Positions 9,432 through 17,714 of a stretch of 64,000 nt of DNA are shown one piece after another; position 1 is the first letter of the stretch, and the number at the start of each line of letters is the position of its first letter. Position numbers and translations under genes: made by a program. Under the pieces are notes generated by a model. That model did not search any database and was not told where the DNA came from. It was given only the letters and a program-made list of their open reading frames with translations. The DNA lies in contig JAKFYK010000036.1 of NCBI GenBank assembly GCA_021730905.1, positions 1 through 64,000 of the forward strand, given 5' to 3'. Source of the stretch: Betaproteobacteria bacterium. Lineage in GTDB: Bacteria > Pseudomonadota > Gammaproteobacteria > Burkholderiales > SG8-41.

Positions 9432-10952
9432 ATGGCCGAATACACCACCATCGCCGCCGTCGACTTGGGGACAAACTCGTTCCACTGTCAAATCGCGCGG
9501 GTAGATGGTGATCAGACCTACCCGCTCGACAGTTTGCGTGAAGCGGTACGTCTGGGTGCGGGTCTAGACGACAACAAAATGCTCGATGAAGCTTCGCAGG
9601 CGCGTGCCATCGCCTGCTTGCAGCGCTTTAGCGAACGTCTGCGCAGTTTTCAGCCCAATGAGGTGCGCGCGCTGGGCACCAATACGCTGCGCGTGGCGAA
9701 AAACGCAACGGCCTTTCTCAAAAAAGCAAAGGCTGCGCTCGGTTTCCCCATTGAAGTGATCGCCGGACGCGAGGAAGCGCGGCTGATTTACCTGGGCGTC
9801 GCCCACAGCCTGCCGGTGACCGACGAGCGCAGGCTGGTAGTGGACATCGGCGGCGGCTCCACCGAATTCATCGTCGGCGAAGGCTACCGGCCGCAGCGGC
9901 TGGACAGCCTTTACATGGGCTGCGTATCGTTTAGCCGGCAATTCTTCAAGGACGGCAAGCTCACCAAGAGCACTTTCAAGCAGGCCGAACTGGCCGCGCG
10001 CGCCGAGCTGCAGCACATCGTCTCCGGTTTTTCACGCCGCCACTGGAAACACGCTGTGGGTTCGTCCGGCACCGCGCGCGCGCTGGCGCAGGTGCTGCAA
10101 CTGAATGGCCTCAATGACGCGGGCGCTGCAGGCATCACCCCGGACGGGCTGGAGCGGCTGCGCGCACTGTTGATCAAGGCCGGCGACCTCTCTGGCATCA
10201 CCTTGGCGGGACTGCGGGCCGACCGGGTGTCGGTATTCCCCGGCGGACTCGCCATCATGACTGCGGTACTCGCCGAATTAAATATCGATCACATGGACGT
10301 CGCCGAGGGCGCCATGCGCGAGGGCATACTCTACGACATGCTGGGCCGCACGCGTCACCGCGACACCCGCGACGCCACAGTGACCCAGTTCATGCACCGT
10401 TACCATGTCGATGTGCCGCAGGCGCGGCGCGTGGGCCTGCTTGCGATGAATCTGTTCGAACGGATGGCGGGTGCGAATGCGCGCGCAGCACCCTATCTGA
10501 CCTGGGCAGCCAATCTGCATGAAATCGGCATCTCCGTCGCCTACAGCGGCTACCATCGCCATTCCGCGTACATTGTCGCCAACGCCGACATGCCCGGCTT
10601 CACGCGCGAAGAGCAGCACCGCATTGCGCAACTGCTGCTCGCGCACCGGCGCTCGCTGAAGAAAATCCTGCCCGAACTGGACGAAACCATAGACTGGCGC
10701 ATGGTGTTCGCGCTGCGGCTCGCCGTGCTGTTCTGCCAGCGGCGTTCGTCGATCCAACCGCGCATCGTGTCGGCCAAGGCCGGCGAGGCACGGTTCAGAC
10801 TTGCAATCGATCCGGCATGGCTGCAACGCAATCCGCTCACCAACACGGCGCTGTTTGAGGAAGTCCGCGAATGGGAAAAAATCGGCTTCGATGTAAAAAT
10901 CAGCGGCCTTAATGACAGCGACGATGGAACCGAGTTCGCGATGGCGAGTTGA
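9432..10952 (+). CDS. ppx: Exopolyphosphatase (Ppx/GppA family)
   Basis: Releases phosphate from the ends of polyphosphate, or hydrolyses pppGpp in GppA-type members. The 506-residue protein has the actin-like ASKHA fold: first phosphate loop AAVDLGTNSFHCQIA near the N-terminus, second loop VVDIGGGSTEF near 138, and a C-terminal HD-like helical domain with NLHEIG, usual for the long proteobacterial form. It follows rpiA by four bases. ppk1, pap and sixA lie about 8 kb on; in many relatives ppk and ppx are adjacent, so the accessory DNA after this gene may have separated them. Ppx versus GppA cannot be decided by eye. Confidence 0.88.
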   Translation: MAEYTTIAAVDLGTNSFHCQIARVDGDQTYPLDSLREAVRLGAGLDDNKMLDEASQARAIACLQRFSERLRSFQPNEVRALGTNTLRVAKNATAFLKKAKAALGFPIEVIAGREEARLIYLGVAHSLPVTDERRLVVDIGGGSTEFIVGEGYRPQRLDSLYMGCVSFSRQFFKDGKLTKSTFKQAELAARAELQHIVSGFSRRHWKHAVGSSGTARALAQVLQLNGLNDAGAAGITPDGLERLRALLIKAGDLSGITLAGLRADRVSVFPGGLAIMTAVLAELNIDHMDVAEGAMREGILYDMLGRTRHRDTRDATVTQFMHRYHVDVPQARRVGLLAMNLFERMAGANARAAPYLTWAANLHEIGISVAYSGYHRHSAYIVANADMPGFTREEQHRIAQLLLAHRRSLKKILPELDETIDWRMVFALRLAVLFCQRRSSIQPRIVSAKAGEARFRLAIDPAWLQRNPLTNTALFEEVREWEKIGFDVKISGLNDSDDGTEFAMAS

Positions 10953-11136
10953 TTTGATCGCGTGCGGGTTGCACGAGCAGTGAAAATGTATAACACCCCC
11001 GGTAGACGCATACAGCGTCTGTGCGTATGCTGTGCGCCGCCTTCGCGCTTGAAGTAATCCAGCTTCGCAGCGCGGCACAAACTGGGACTGTTTTCATTTC
11101 TGAATTAGGCCGCACAAAACGTACTGTACGCTGGCA

Positions 11137-11709
11137 ATGTCCGCGAAGATCATCCTCCTCAATGGGCCCTCAAGTGTTGGCAAGTCGACGCTGGCAGCTG
11201 CCTTGCAGGCGAATCTGACAGAGCCGTTCTGGCGCTTCTCAATCGATCATCTCCGTGCTGCAAACGTTCTGCCGAATGCTCGAATCGCCTCGGGCGAGTT
11301 TCCGTGGGCAGAGTTGCGAGCGTCGTTCTTCGAGGGCTTTCACCGGGCGATCCCCGCTCTTGCCGACGCAGGCAACAACTTGATCATTGAGCACATCGTC
11401 GAGACAGCAGAATGGATGAAACGACTGCTGCTCTTACTCGAGCATCGGGACGTCTTCTTCGTGGGTCTGCACTGTCCACTGGCAGAACTAGAGCGGCGCG
11501 AGCGGGAGCGTGGTGACCGCCGTATCGGTGAGGCTTGCACCGATTTCGCCGTTACTCACACGTTCGGCAGCTACGATTTCGAGATCCAGACGACAGACCC
11601 AGTGAACGCTAATGCAAGTGCCGTCATAGCGGCCTGGCACAACCGCGCGCGGCCGAGCGCCTTTGAGCGAATGCTGATAGAAGTTCGAATCCGTGAACGT
11701 GCGGCCTAA
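11137..11709 (+). CDS. Chloramphenicol phosphotransferase-like P-loop kinase
   Basis: A 190-residue P-loop protein. Walker A is GPSSVGKST (residues 10-18), and the layout IILLNGPSSVGKST, then an FSIDHLR segment, IIEHIV and VGLHCPLAELERRERERGDR follows the CPT family, whose Streptomyces member phosphorylates chloramphenicol. The actual substrate is unknown; most environmental members are uncharacterised. Codon choice is less biased to G/C at third positions than in ppx. The stop is embedded in GCCTAAA followed by GTTAGGA, like the ends of a shortened attC site, and TTAGGC occurs 27 bases before the start, so it may be a gene cassette. Confidence 0.75.
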   Translation: MSAKIILLNGPSSVGKSTLAAALQANLTEPFWRFSIDHLRAANVLPNARIASGEFPWAELRASFFEGFHRAIPALADAGNNLIIEHIVETAEWMKRLLLLLEHRDVFFVGLHCPLAELERRERERGDRRIGEACTDFAVTHTFGSYDFEIQTTDPVNANASAVIAAWHNRARPSAFERMLIEVRIRERAA

Positions 11710-11737
11710 ATTAAGTTAGGACGCAACGGGACTTCGC

Positions 11738-12301
11738 ATGCCACGCGTCATCGAGATTGAAACACCTCGTCTTAGAATGCGCCAATGGCGCGAGTCGGAT
11801 CGCGAGCCGTTTGCCGCCATGAACGCCGATCCGGCGGTCATGGAGTTCTTCGAGTCGCCGCAGTCACGAGCGACCAGTGACGCCAGCGTCAATGCCTGGC
11901 AAGCTCAGTTCGCCGCGCAGGGCTGGAGCAACTGGGCCGTCGAGGTACGCGAGTCAGCGGAATTCATCGGTTTTACCGGCCTGTCGGTGCCTCGCCGCAC
12001 GTTCTCCTTCTCGCCCTGCGTCGAGGTCGGATGGCGCCTGGCTCGCAGAGCCTGGGGCAACGGCTACGCCACCGAGGCCGCACACGCTTCTCTGCGAGTC
12101 GCCTTCGAGCAACTGGCACTGCCAGAGGTGGTTTCGTTCACGGCCGCTGGCAACCTGCGGTCGCGTGCCGTCATGGAGCGCATCGGCATGCGCAACACAA
12201 ACCAGGATTTCGAGCACCCCGGCATCACCGAAGGTCATCCTCTGCGTCTTCATTGCCTCTATCGCATCACCCACTCGCAATGGAGCCAGAATAGCGCCTA
12301 A
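11738..12301 (+). CDS. GNAT N-acetyltransferase, RimJ/RimL type
   Basis: A 187-residue acetyl-CoA-dependent N-acetyltransferase. ETPRLRMRQWRESDREPF is the usual RimJ/RimL opening; the acetyl-CoA loop is RRAWGNGYATEA, and NLRSRAVMERIGM is the C-terminal motif of the family. The substrate (protein N-terminus, small molecule or drug) is not predictable. The stop codon TAA lies inside GCCTAAC, the first half of an attC-like site, which is the normal place for an integron cassette gene to end. It is one of two small genes between ppx and the catabolic cluster. Confidence 0.85.
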   Translation: MPRVIEIETPRLRMRQWRESDREPFAAMNADPAVMEFFESPQSRATSDASVNAWQAQFAAQGWSNWAVEVRESAEFIGFTGLSVPRRTFSFSPCVEVGWRLARRAWGNGYATEAAHASLRVAFEQLALPEVVSFTAAGNLRSRAVMERIGMRNTNQDFEHPGITEGHPLRLHCLYRITHSQWSQNSA

Positions 12302-12356
12302 CCATTCGATCGGGCAGACCCACAACGTTGTGGCCCACTCAGGTCGAACGTTGAAT
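12296..12356 (+). other. attC-like integron recombination site
   Basis: The outer boxes GCCTAAC (12296-12302, RYYYAAC) and GTTGAAT (12350-12356, GTTRRRY) both fit the attC consensus and are 61 bp apart end to end, within the family's range. Between them CCACAACGTTGTGG is a perfect palindrome and TTCGATC can pair with GGTCGAA. The run TAACCATTCGATC and the later CACTCAGG resemble many attC sites. The two outer boxes are not complementary to each other, which occurs where cassettes have been joined. No integrase is in the window. Confidence 0.55.
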
Positions 12357-12505
12357 CGGCGCGTAGCAGTTGTAGTCACGGGTTGCGTGTACCGCCTTGC
12401 GCCTGCCGTTGAATCCCGGTTAAATGGCACCATACACACTCCGACGCGGTCGCGATCACCCATCGCGCAGACGCGCTTTTTCTCCGGCAAGCCTGATCAC
12501 ACGCG

Positions 12506-14161
12506 ATGGCGCGATTCCGCACCCACCTCACACCGCAACAGATACAACGCTACACCGCCAGCAGTGCGTGGCCGAACCGCTTGCTGACGGATTTTTTCGA
12601 CGACGCGGCGGTCGCGACGCCGGACAAGACGGCGGTCATCGACAGCCGCGGTGCCATCACCTATGGCGAACTTGCCGCGCAAGCGGCACGCTGCGCCCAT
12701 GGTCTGCTGGCACTGGGTCTGCGTGCCGGCGACGTGATGGCGCTGCAATTGCCGAACTGGAAAGAATTTCTGATTCTGCATCTGGCTGCAACGCGCATCG
12801 GTGTGGTGAGCAGCCTGATCACGCCGGGCAGCCGCGACCGCGAGCTGGGGCATATGCTCAAGCTGTCGGATGCGCGCCTGCTGGTGATTCCTGATCAATT
12901 TCGCGGGCATGACTACCGCGCAATGGCGGCGCGGTTGCGTGGCGAATTACCCGGGTTGCAGCAGGTGATGGTGGTAGGGCAGCCGGCCGCTGAAAACGAA
13001 ATGGCGTGGGATGCTTTCATGGCAACGCCGTGGGAGCGCGGTCAGGCGCCGCGGGCGCTGACGGAACTGCGTCCCGACGCCAATGACGTCACCGAAATCG
13101 TGTTCACCTCCGGCGCCACCGGGGAACCCAAGGGCGTGATGCACACCAGCAACACCATCGTGGCGCCGCAACTCGCGCTGGCCGCGTCGCTACATCTGAC
13201 GCGTGATGACGTGATACACATCGCATCGACCATCGGCCATCAGACCGGATTTCTCAATGGCGTACGCCTGCCGATACAACTCGGCTCGACGGTGGTATTG
13301 CAGGACGTGTGGAATCCCGAACAGTTGATGGAGTGGATAGCCCAACATCGCATCACGGTTTCCAGCGGCAGCGCCACGTTTTTGCTCGACATGCTGCGTG
13401 CCAAAAATCTCGCGCAATGTGATGTGTCGCCGTTGCGGATTTTCCGCTGCGGCGGCGGACCCATTCCCCGAGCACTGCTGCTCGAAGCACGCGAAAAACT
13501 GCCGCATGCAGCCATACACTGCGGCTGGGGACAGACAGAAAACGCCGTGGTCACGTTGACACGAATCGGCGATCCGGATGAAAAGCTGCTGAATACCGAT
13601 GGCCGCGCGCAGCCCGGCATGGAGGTGCGTGTGGTCGATGATCAAGGGCAGTTGCTCGCGCCGGGCAAGGAAGGCCGCCTGCAGTGCCGCGGCCCCTTCA
13701 TGTTTGTGGGTTACGCCAAGCAGGAAGCATTGACGCGCGAAAATTTCGACGGTGAGTGGTTCGACACCGGCGATCTTGCGACGCTGGATGCCGAAGGCTA
13801 TGTGCGCATCACCGGGCGCCTCAAGGACATCATCATTCGCGGCGGCGAGAATATCCCGGTGAAATACGTGGAAGACATTCTTTACGAAGATGCGCGCGTG
13901 CAGGATGCAGCCATCGTGGCCATGCCCGATCCGCGTCTGGGCGAGCGCGCCTGCGCGTTCGTGATTTGCCGCGACGGCTGCACGCTGGACATGAAAGCGT
14001 TGCAGGCATTTCTCGCCGGGCGCGGCGTGGCCAAAGTGTACTGGCCGGAGCGTCTGGAATTGGTCGATGCATTGCCGCGCACCGCCAACGGCAAAATACG
14101 CAAAGCAGATTTGCGCGCGCGTCTGGCGCAGGAAACACTTGCAGCAACCGTAAACACCTGA
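12506..14161 (+). CDS. AMP-dependent acyl-CoA synthetase, possibly cyclohexanecarboxylate-CoA ligase (AliA-like)
   Basis: Activates a carboxylic acid to its CoA thioester through an acyl-AMP. The 551-residue ANL enzyme has the ATP loop FTSGATGEPKGVMHT (about 198-212), GWGQTENAVV, DTGDLATLDAEGYVRITGR and the C-terminal catalytic lysine motif NGKIRKADLR. The neighbours (crotonases, a BadH-like dehydrogenase, an acyl-CoA dehydrogenase) suggest an alicyclic or reduced aromatic acid as substrate, as for AliA of Rhodopseudomonas palustris. That substrate call is inference from context. It is followed after nine bases by an enoyl-CoA hydratase, so the two form an operon. Confidence 0.8.
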   Translation: MARFRTHLTPQQIQRYTASSAWPNRLLTDFFDDAAVATPDKTAVIDSRGAITYGELAAQAARCAHGLLALGLRAGDVMALQLPNWKEFLILHLAATRIGVVSSLITPGSRDRELGHMLKLSDARLLVIPDQFRGHDYRAMAARLRGELPGLQQVMVVGQPAAENEMAWDAFMATPWERGQAPRALTELRPDANDVTEIVFTSGATGEPKGVMHTSNTIVAPQLALAASLHLTRDDVIHIASTIGHQTGFLNGVRLPIQLGSTVVLQDVWNPEQLMEWIAQHRITVSSGSATFLLDMLRAKNLAQCDVSPLRIFRCGGGPIPRALLLEAREKLPHAAIHCGWGQTENAVVTLTRIGDPDEKLLNTDGRAQPGMEVRVVDDQGQLLAPGKEGRLQCRGPFMFVGYAKQEALTRENFDGEWFDTGDLATLDAEGYVRITGRLKDIIIRGGENIPVKYVEDILYEDARVQDAAIVAMPDPRLGERACAFVICRDGCTLDMKALQAFLAGRGVAKVYWPERLELVDALPRTANGKIRKADLRARLAQETLAATVNT

Positions 14162-14170
14162 GGAACGGAC

Positions 14171-14950
14171 ATGGCCTTTGAATTCATAAAGCTTGAAATC
14201 GCCGACGACGGCGTGGCGGTGCTGGAGCTGAACCGGCCGGATCGGTTGAATGCCTTCAACCGGCAAATGGTCGGCGAATGGCGCGAGGCGCTGGCGCAAA
14301 TCGGCGACGACAGCCGCGTTCGTGTCGTCGTGCTCACGGGCGCCGGACGCGCCTTCTGCGCCGGCGGCGATGCCGATGAAATGACCGAGATGCAAGGCGC
14401 TTCCAGCGTCGAACGCAAGGATTATCTGTGGCGCAGCATCCAGAAAATTCCGTTGGCGATGGAGCGCCTCGAAGTACCGGTGATCGCCGCGGTCAACGGC
14501 ACGGCGCGCGGCGCGGGACTCGACATGGCGCTGATGTGCGATATCCGCATCTGCGGCGCGTCATCCACGTTTGCTGAAAGCTACATCAACATGGGCGTGA
14601 TTTCCGGCGATGGCGGCACGTGGTTTCTGCCGCGGGTGATTGGCGTTTCACGCGCACTCGAACTGCTGTGGACCGGGCGCGTGGTGGATGCCGAAGAAGC
14701 CGGACGCATCGGCATGGTGAACCGCGTGGTGGCAGATGCCGACGTGCGCAGCGAGGCGCTTACGCTCGCGCGACAGATCGCCGCGCAGCCACCGCAAGCC
14801 GTGGCGCTGATGAAGCGCGCGGTGTATCAAGGCTTCAGCGGAACGCTGGCCGCGCATCTCGACATGATTTCGTCGCACATGGCGGTAGTGTTCGACACAC
14901 CGGAATTCAATGACCGGCTGAATGCGTTTCATGCGCGGCGCAAACCGTGA
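14171..14950 (+). CDS. Enoyl-CoA hydratase/isomerase (crotonase) family protein
   Basis: A 259-residue crotonase. ELNRPDRLNAFNRQM, the oxyanion-hole segment VVVLTGAGRAFCAGGDADEM and the second oxyanion glycine in ARGAGLDMALMCDIRI are family hallmarks. It could hydrate a cyclic enoyl-CoA (BadK-like) or open a 2-ketocyclohexanecarboxyl-CoA ring (BadI-like); sequence alone does not decide. AGGAACGG precedes the ATG, and the gene is in an operon with the acyl-CoA ligase. A second crotonase lies 1 kb away on the other strand. Confidence 0.85.
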   Translation: MAFEFIKLEIADDGVAVLELNRPDRLNAFNRQMVGEWREALAQIGDDSRVRVVVLTGAGRAFCAGGDADEMTEMQGASSVERKDYLWRSIQKIPLAMERLEVPVIAAVNGTARGAGLDMALMCDIRICGASSTFAESYINMGVISGDGGTWFLPRVIGVSRALELLWTGRVVDAEEAGRIGMVNRVVADADVRSEALTLARQIAAQPPQAVALMKRAVYQGFSGTLAAHLDMISSHMAVVFDTPEFNDRLNAFHARRKP

Positions 14951-14968
14951 ATCACAGCATGTATATAT

Positions 14969-14985
14969 GTAACCAATTGTTTTTA
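14969..14985 (-). repeat. Weak copy of the dispersed AT-rich 17-mer
   Basis: On the minus strand TAAAAACAATTGGTTAC, four mismatches to the consensus, in the 48-bp AT-rich gap between the crotonase and the Bug receptor. It shares the TAAAAACAA half. Confidence 0.3.
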
Positions 14986-14998
14986 TTATGAAATTTTA

Positions 14999-15964
14999 AT
15001 GTTCTTGGCAAGCCAGAAAACCGCGGCGTTGCTGTTCATGAGCACGCTTTGCGCTGCAGACGCAACCGCGCAATCTTTCCCCGCCAAACCCGTGCGCCTG
15101 ATCGTGGGTTTCGCCGCCGGCGGCGGCACCGACACGATTGCGCGCGTGCTCAGTAGAAAGCTCGCCGACACCTGGTCCGCGCCGCTGGTGGTTGAAAATC
15201 GCGCCGGCGCGGATGGCTCCATCGCCACCGAGATCGTCGCCAAGTCTCCCGCCGACGGCTACACGCTGGTAATGATCACCAATGCGCACACCATCACGCC
15301 GTTTCAACGCAAACTGAATTACGATCCGGTCAGGGATTTTGCGCCAGTGACGCTGACCGCATCCACGCCGAATCTGCTGGTCGTCCATCCCTCGCTGCCA
15401 GTGAAGACAGTGAAGGATTTCGTCGCGTTCACCAGGGCGCACAGCGGCCAATTGACGTTCGGTTCGAGCGGCACCGGCACCTCGCCCTATCTGGCGATGG
15501 AACTGTTCAAGTCGCTGACAGGCATCAACATTGTTCATGCACCCTACAAAGGCACTGGTGCGGCGGTAATCGACCTCATGGGCGGGCACATACAGGTGAT
15601 GTTCGGCTCGGTAAGCGGCACGCTGCCCCACGTGCGCTCCAACAGAATGCGCGCACTGGGCATCAGCAGTCCGCAGCGCTGGCCGACGCTGCCGGAGATT
15701 CCGACCGTGGCCGAATCCGGCGTGCCCGGCTTCGAAGCGAGCACCTGGTACGGCACGCTCGCTCCCGCAGGAACGCCGTCAGCGGTCGTTGCGAAACTTC
15801 AAACTGACATCGCCGCAGCGCTGCACACGCCCGACGTGGGCAAGTACGTCCTGGATATGGGTTTCACCGCAGTAGGGAACACGCCGGCAGAATTCAGCGA
15901 GGTGATCCGCAACGACATGGCGCGCTGGGGCAAGCTGATACGCAGCCTGGAACAGAAGAAATAG
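14999..15964 (+). CDS. Tripartite tricarboxylate transporter (Bug-family) periplasmic binding protein
   Basis: A 321-residue periplasmic receptor with signal peptide (residues 1-25, ending ADATAQ) and the Bug hallmarks: [50 protein letters not shown] and LPEIPTVAESGVPGFEAS. Bug proteins bind carboxylates such as dicarboxylates, aromatic acids or nicotinate. No TctA/TctB membrane partners are in the window, so it is an orphan receptor of the kind common in betaproteobacteria. Its place inside the catabolic cluster suggests it may bind that pathway's acid, which is inference. Confidence 0.9.
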   Translation: MFLASQKTAALLFMSTLCAADATAQSFPAKPVRLIVGFAAGGGTDTIARVLSRKLADTWSAPLVVENRAGADGSIATEIVAKSPADGYTLVMITNAHTITPFQRKLNYDPVRDFAPVTLTASTPNLLVVHPSLPVKTVKDFVAFTRAHSGQLTFGSSGTGTSPYLAMELFKSLTGINIVHAPYKGTGAAVIDLMGGHIQVMFGSVSGTLPHVRSNRMRALGISSPQRWPTLPEIPTVAESGVPGFEASTWYGTLAPAGTPSAVVAKLQTDIAAALHTPDVGKYVLDMGFTAVGNTPAEFSEVIRNDMARWGKLIRSLEQKK

Positions 15965-15998
15965 TTGCGCAGTGGGTTGCGCAGCGCAAAGCGAAACG

Positions 15999-16811
15999 TC
16001 AATCCCCTTCAAATACCGGCTTCTGCTTGTTGGCAAACGCGTGATACGCGCGATGAAAATCCTGCGTCTGCATGCAAATGGCCTGCGCTTCGGCTTCGGC
16101 TTCGATGGCTTCGTCGAGGCCCATGTTCCACTCCTGATGCAGCAGCTTCTTGGTCATGCCGTGGGCGAAGGTCGGGCCGTCGGCCAGCGTGCGCGCCATA
16201 TCCTGCGCCGCGCCCAGCACTTCTTCCGGTTCGTGTATCGCGTTGTAGAAACCAAAGCGCTCGGCCTCAATGCCGTCCATCGAGCGGCCGGTGTAGAGCA
16301 GTTCCGCAGCACGGCCCTGTCCAATGATGCGCGGCAGCAGCGTGCACGCGCCCATGTCGGCACCCGCCAGCCCCACGCGCACGAACAGAAAAGCGACCTT
16401 GCTGCGCGCCGTGCCATAACGGAGGTCGGAACCGCAAGCGATCATCGCGCCGGCGCCGGCGCAGATGCCGTCGATGGCTGCAACGATGGGCTGCGGGCAC
16501 GCGCGCATCGCTTTCACCATGTCGCCGGTCATGCGCGTGAATTCGAGCAGGCCGGGCATTTTCATTTTGGTAAGCGGCCCGATGATTTCATGCACGTCGC
16601 CGCCGGAACAAAAATTTCCGCCCGCGCCGGTGACCACCACGGTCTTCACGTCGTCGGCATAAGTGAGCGCGCGAAACGTGTCGCGCAACTCCGCATACGA
16701 TTCGAAGGTGAGCGGATTCTTGCGCTCCGGGCGATTGAGGGTGATGGTGGCAACCTTGCCTTGCACTTCCCATTTGAAATGCTGGGGCTTGAAATCGGCG
16801 GCTGTTGTCAT
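15999..16811 (-). CDS. Enoyl-CoA hydratase family protein
   Basis: A 270-residue crotonase beginning [55 protein letters not shown] and [17 protein letters not shown] carry the two oxyanion-hole segments. The start is the ATG at 16811; the open frame continues upstream to 17288 but that part is the wrong frame of the SDR gene. It is downstream of the BadH-like dehydrogenase on the same strand and convergent with the Bug gene. The likely role is hydration or hydrolysis of a cyclic acyl-CoA intermediate in the same pathway. GTATTG-rich AT sequence and a 17-mer copy lie upstream. Confidence 0.85.
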   Translation of the reverse strand: MTTAADFKPQHFKWEVQGKVATITLNRPERKNPLTFESYAELRDTFRALTYADDVKTVVVTGAGGNFCSGGDVHEIIGPLTKMKMPGLLEFTRMTGDMVKAMRACPQPIVAAIDGICAGAGAMIACGSDLRYGTARSKVAFLFVRVGLAGADMGACTLLPRIIGQGRAAELLYTGRSMDGIEAERFGFYNAIHEPEEVLGAAQDMARTLADGPTFAHGMTKKLLHQEWNMGLDEAIEAEAEAQAICMQTQDFHRAYHAFANKQKPVFEGD

Positions 16812-16835
16812 AAAGGTATTGTATAAAATTATCAG

Positions 16836-16852
16836 TAAAAACAAATGCTTAT
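16836..16852 (+). repeat. Dispersed AT-rich 17-mer, between crotonase and SDR genes
   Basis: TAAAAACAAATGCTTAT, one mismatch to the consensus. It is preceded by AAAATTATCAG, the AT tract seen beside most copies, and fills the 44-bp gap between the SDR stop and the crotonase start. Confidence 0.7.
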
Positions 16853-16855
16853 ATC

Positions 16856-17602
16856 TTAGTCTGTCATCGTCAAACCACCACTCACGCTCAACACCTGCCC
16901 GGTCAAATAGGATGAGCGATCGCTGGCGAAGAACAGGATGGCATCGGCGACTTCCGACGGCCGCGCGAAACGCCGAAACGGTATCGCGCGCATCAGCGCT
17001 TCGCGTTGCTTTTCCGGGATCGACGCCAGCAACGGCGTGTCGGTGGGGCCGGGACACACACAATTCACATTGAGCTTGTAGCGCGCCGTTTCGCGCGCGA
17101 GCGATTTGGTAAAGGCGATCACCGCGCCCTTGCTGCCTGCGTAAACCGCTTCGCCGCCGCTGCCGGCACGTCCGGCATCGCTCGATACCAGAACTATTTT
17201 TCCTGTGGCACGCGCGATCATGTGCGGCAGGAAGGCGTGCGTTATGCGCAACGTGCCCGTGTAGTTGAGGTCGATCAGCTTTTGCCACAGCTCGGGCGTG
17301 GTGTTCACAAATGCCTCGACCTTGCTCCAGCCCGCGACATTGACCAGGATATCCACCGCTTCAGCGCGTGCGTACACCGCATCGCGAAATCGCGCAATGG
17401 CAGCATCGTCGGTAATATCGAGCGGCATAAACGAGGCATTGCACCCCGTCGCTTTAAGTTGGGCGGCGGCCTGCTCGCCACCCGCGACGTTGATATCGCC
17501 GAGAACGACCGCGGCGCCGGCAGCGGCAAGCGCTTGCGCCGTGGCGAGCCCGATGCCGGACGCGGCGCCGGTGACTACAGCGGTTTTTCCGTTCAATTTC
17601 AT
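16856..17602 (-). CDS. SDR-family dehydrogenase resembling BadH (2-hydroxycyclohexanecarboxyl-CoA dehydrogenase)
   Basis: A 248-residue short-chain dehydrogenase: NAD loop [20 protein letters not shown] in place of NNAG, and catalytic Ser in [20 protein letters not shown] with the Tyr-x-x-x-Lys pair. The stretches [23 protein letters not shown] and [12 protein letters not shown] follow R. palustris BadH closely as I recall it. BadH oxidises 2-hydroxycyclohexanecarboxyl-CoA to the 2-keto form before ring opening. Start is the ATG at 17602. It is divergent from the acyl-CoA dehydrogenase, with a 112-bp gap that must hold both promoters. A beta-oxidation 3-hydroxyacyl-CoA dehydrogenase is the alternative. 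Confidence 0.75.
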   Translation of the reverse strand: MKLNGKTAVVTGAASGIGLATAQALAAAGAAVVLGDINVAGGEQAAAQLKATGCNASFMPLDITDDAAIARFRDAVYARAEAVDILVNVAGWSKVEAFVNTTPELWQKLIDLNYTGTLRITHAFLPHMIARATGKIVLVSSDAGRAGSGGEAVYAGSKGAVIAFTKSLARETARYKLNVNCVCPGPTDTPLLASIPEKQREALMRAIPFRRFARPSEVADAILFFASDRSSYLTGQVLSVSGGLTMTD

Positions 17603-17714
17603 GACGAGTCGGTTCCGTTTATGGTTGCAGTGGGCAGACGGGGCGAGCCTGTATTTTACTCCAGCGCGCTGCTGATACTGGAGCGCCAGAAAGATGTGAT
17701 AACGTCGCGCCACC

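Noticed and set aside
11042..11075. Imperfect hairpin (CGCGCT...AGCGCG) upstream of the kinase gene as a terminator or attC
   Set aside because: No U-run, and no RYYYAAC/GTTRRRY boxes at suitable positions.
13190..14395. 401-codon minus-strand frame opposite the acyl-CoA ligase
   Set aside because: No motifs, and composition typical of the reverse of a GC3-rich gene.
15999..17288. Apparent fusion of an N-terminal extension to the second crotonase
   Set aside because: The extension is the SDR gene read in the wrong frame; the crotonase has its own ATG at 16811 and a full family N-terminus.
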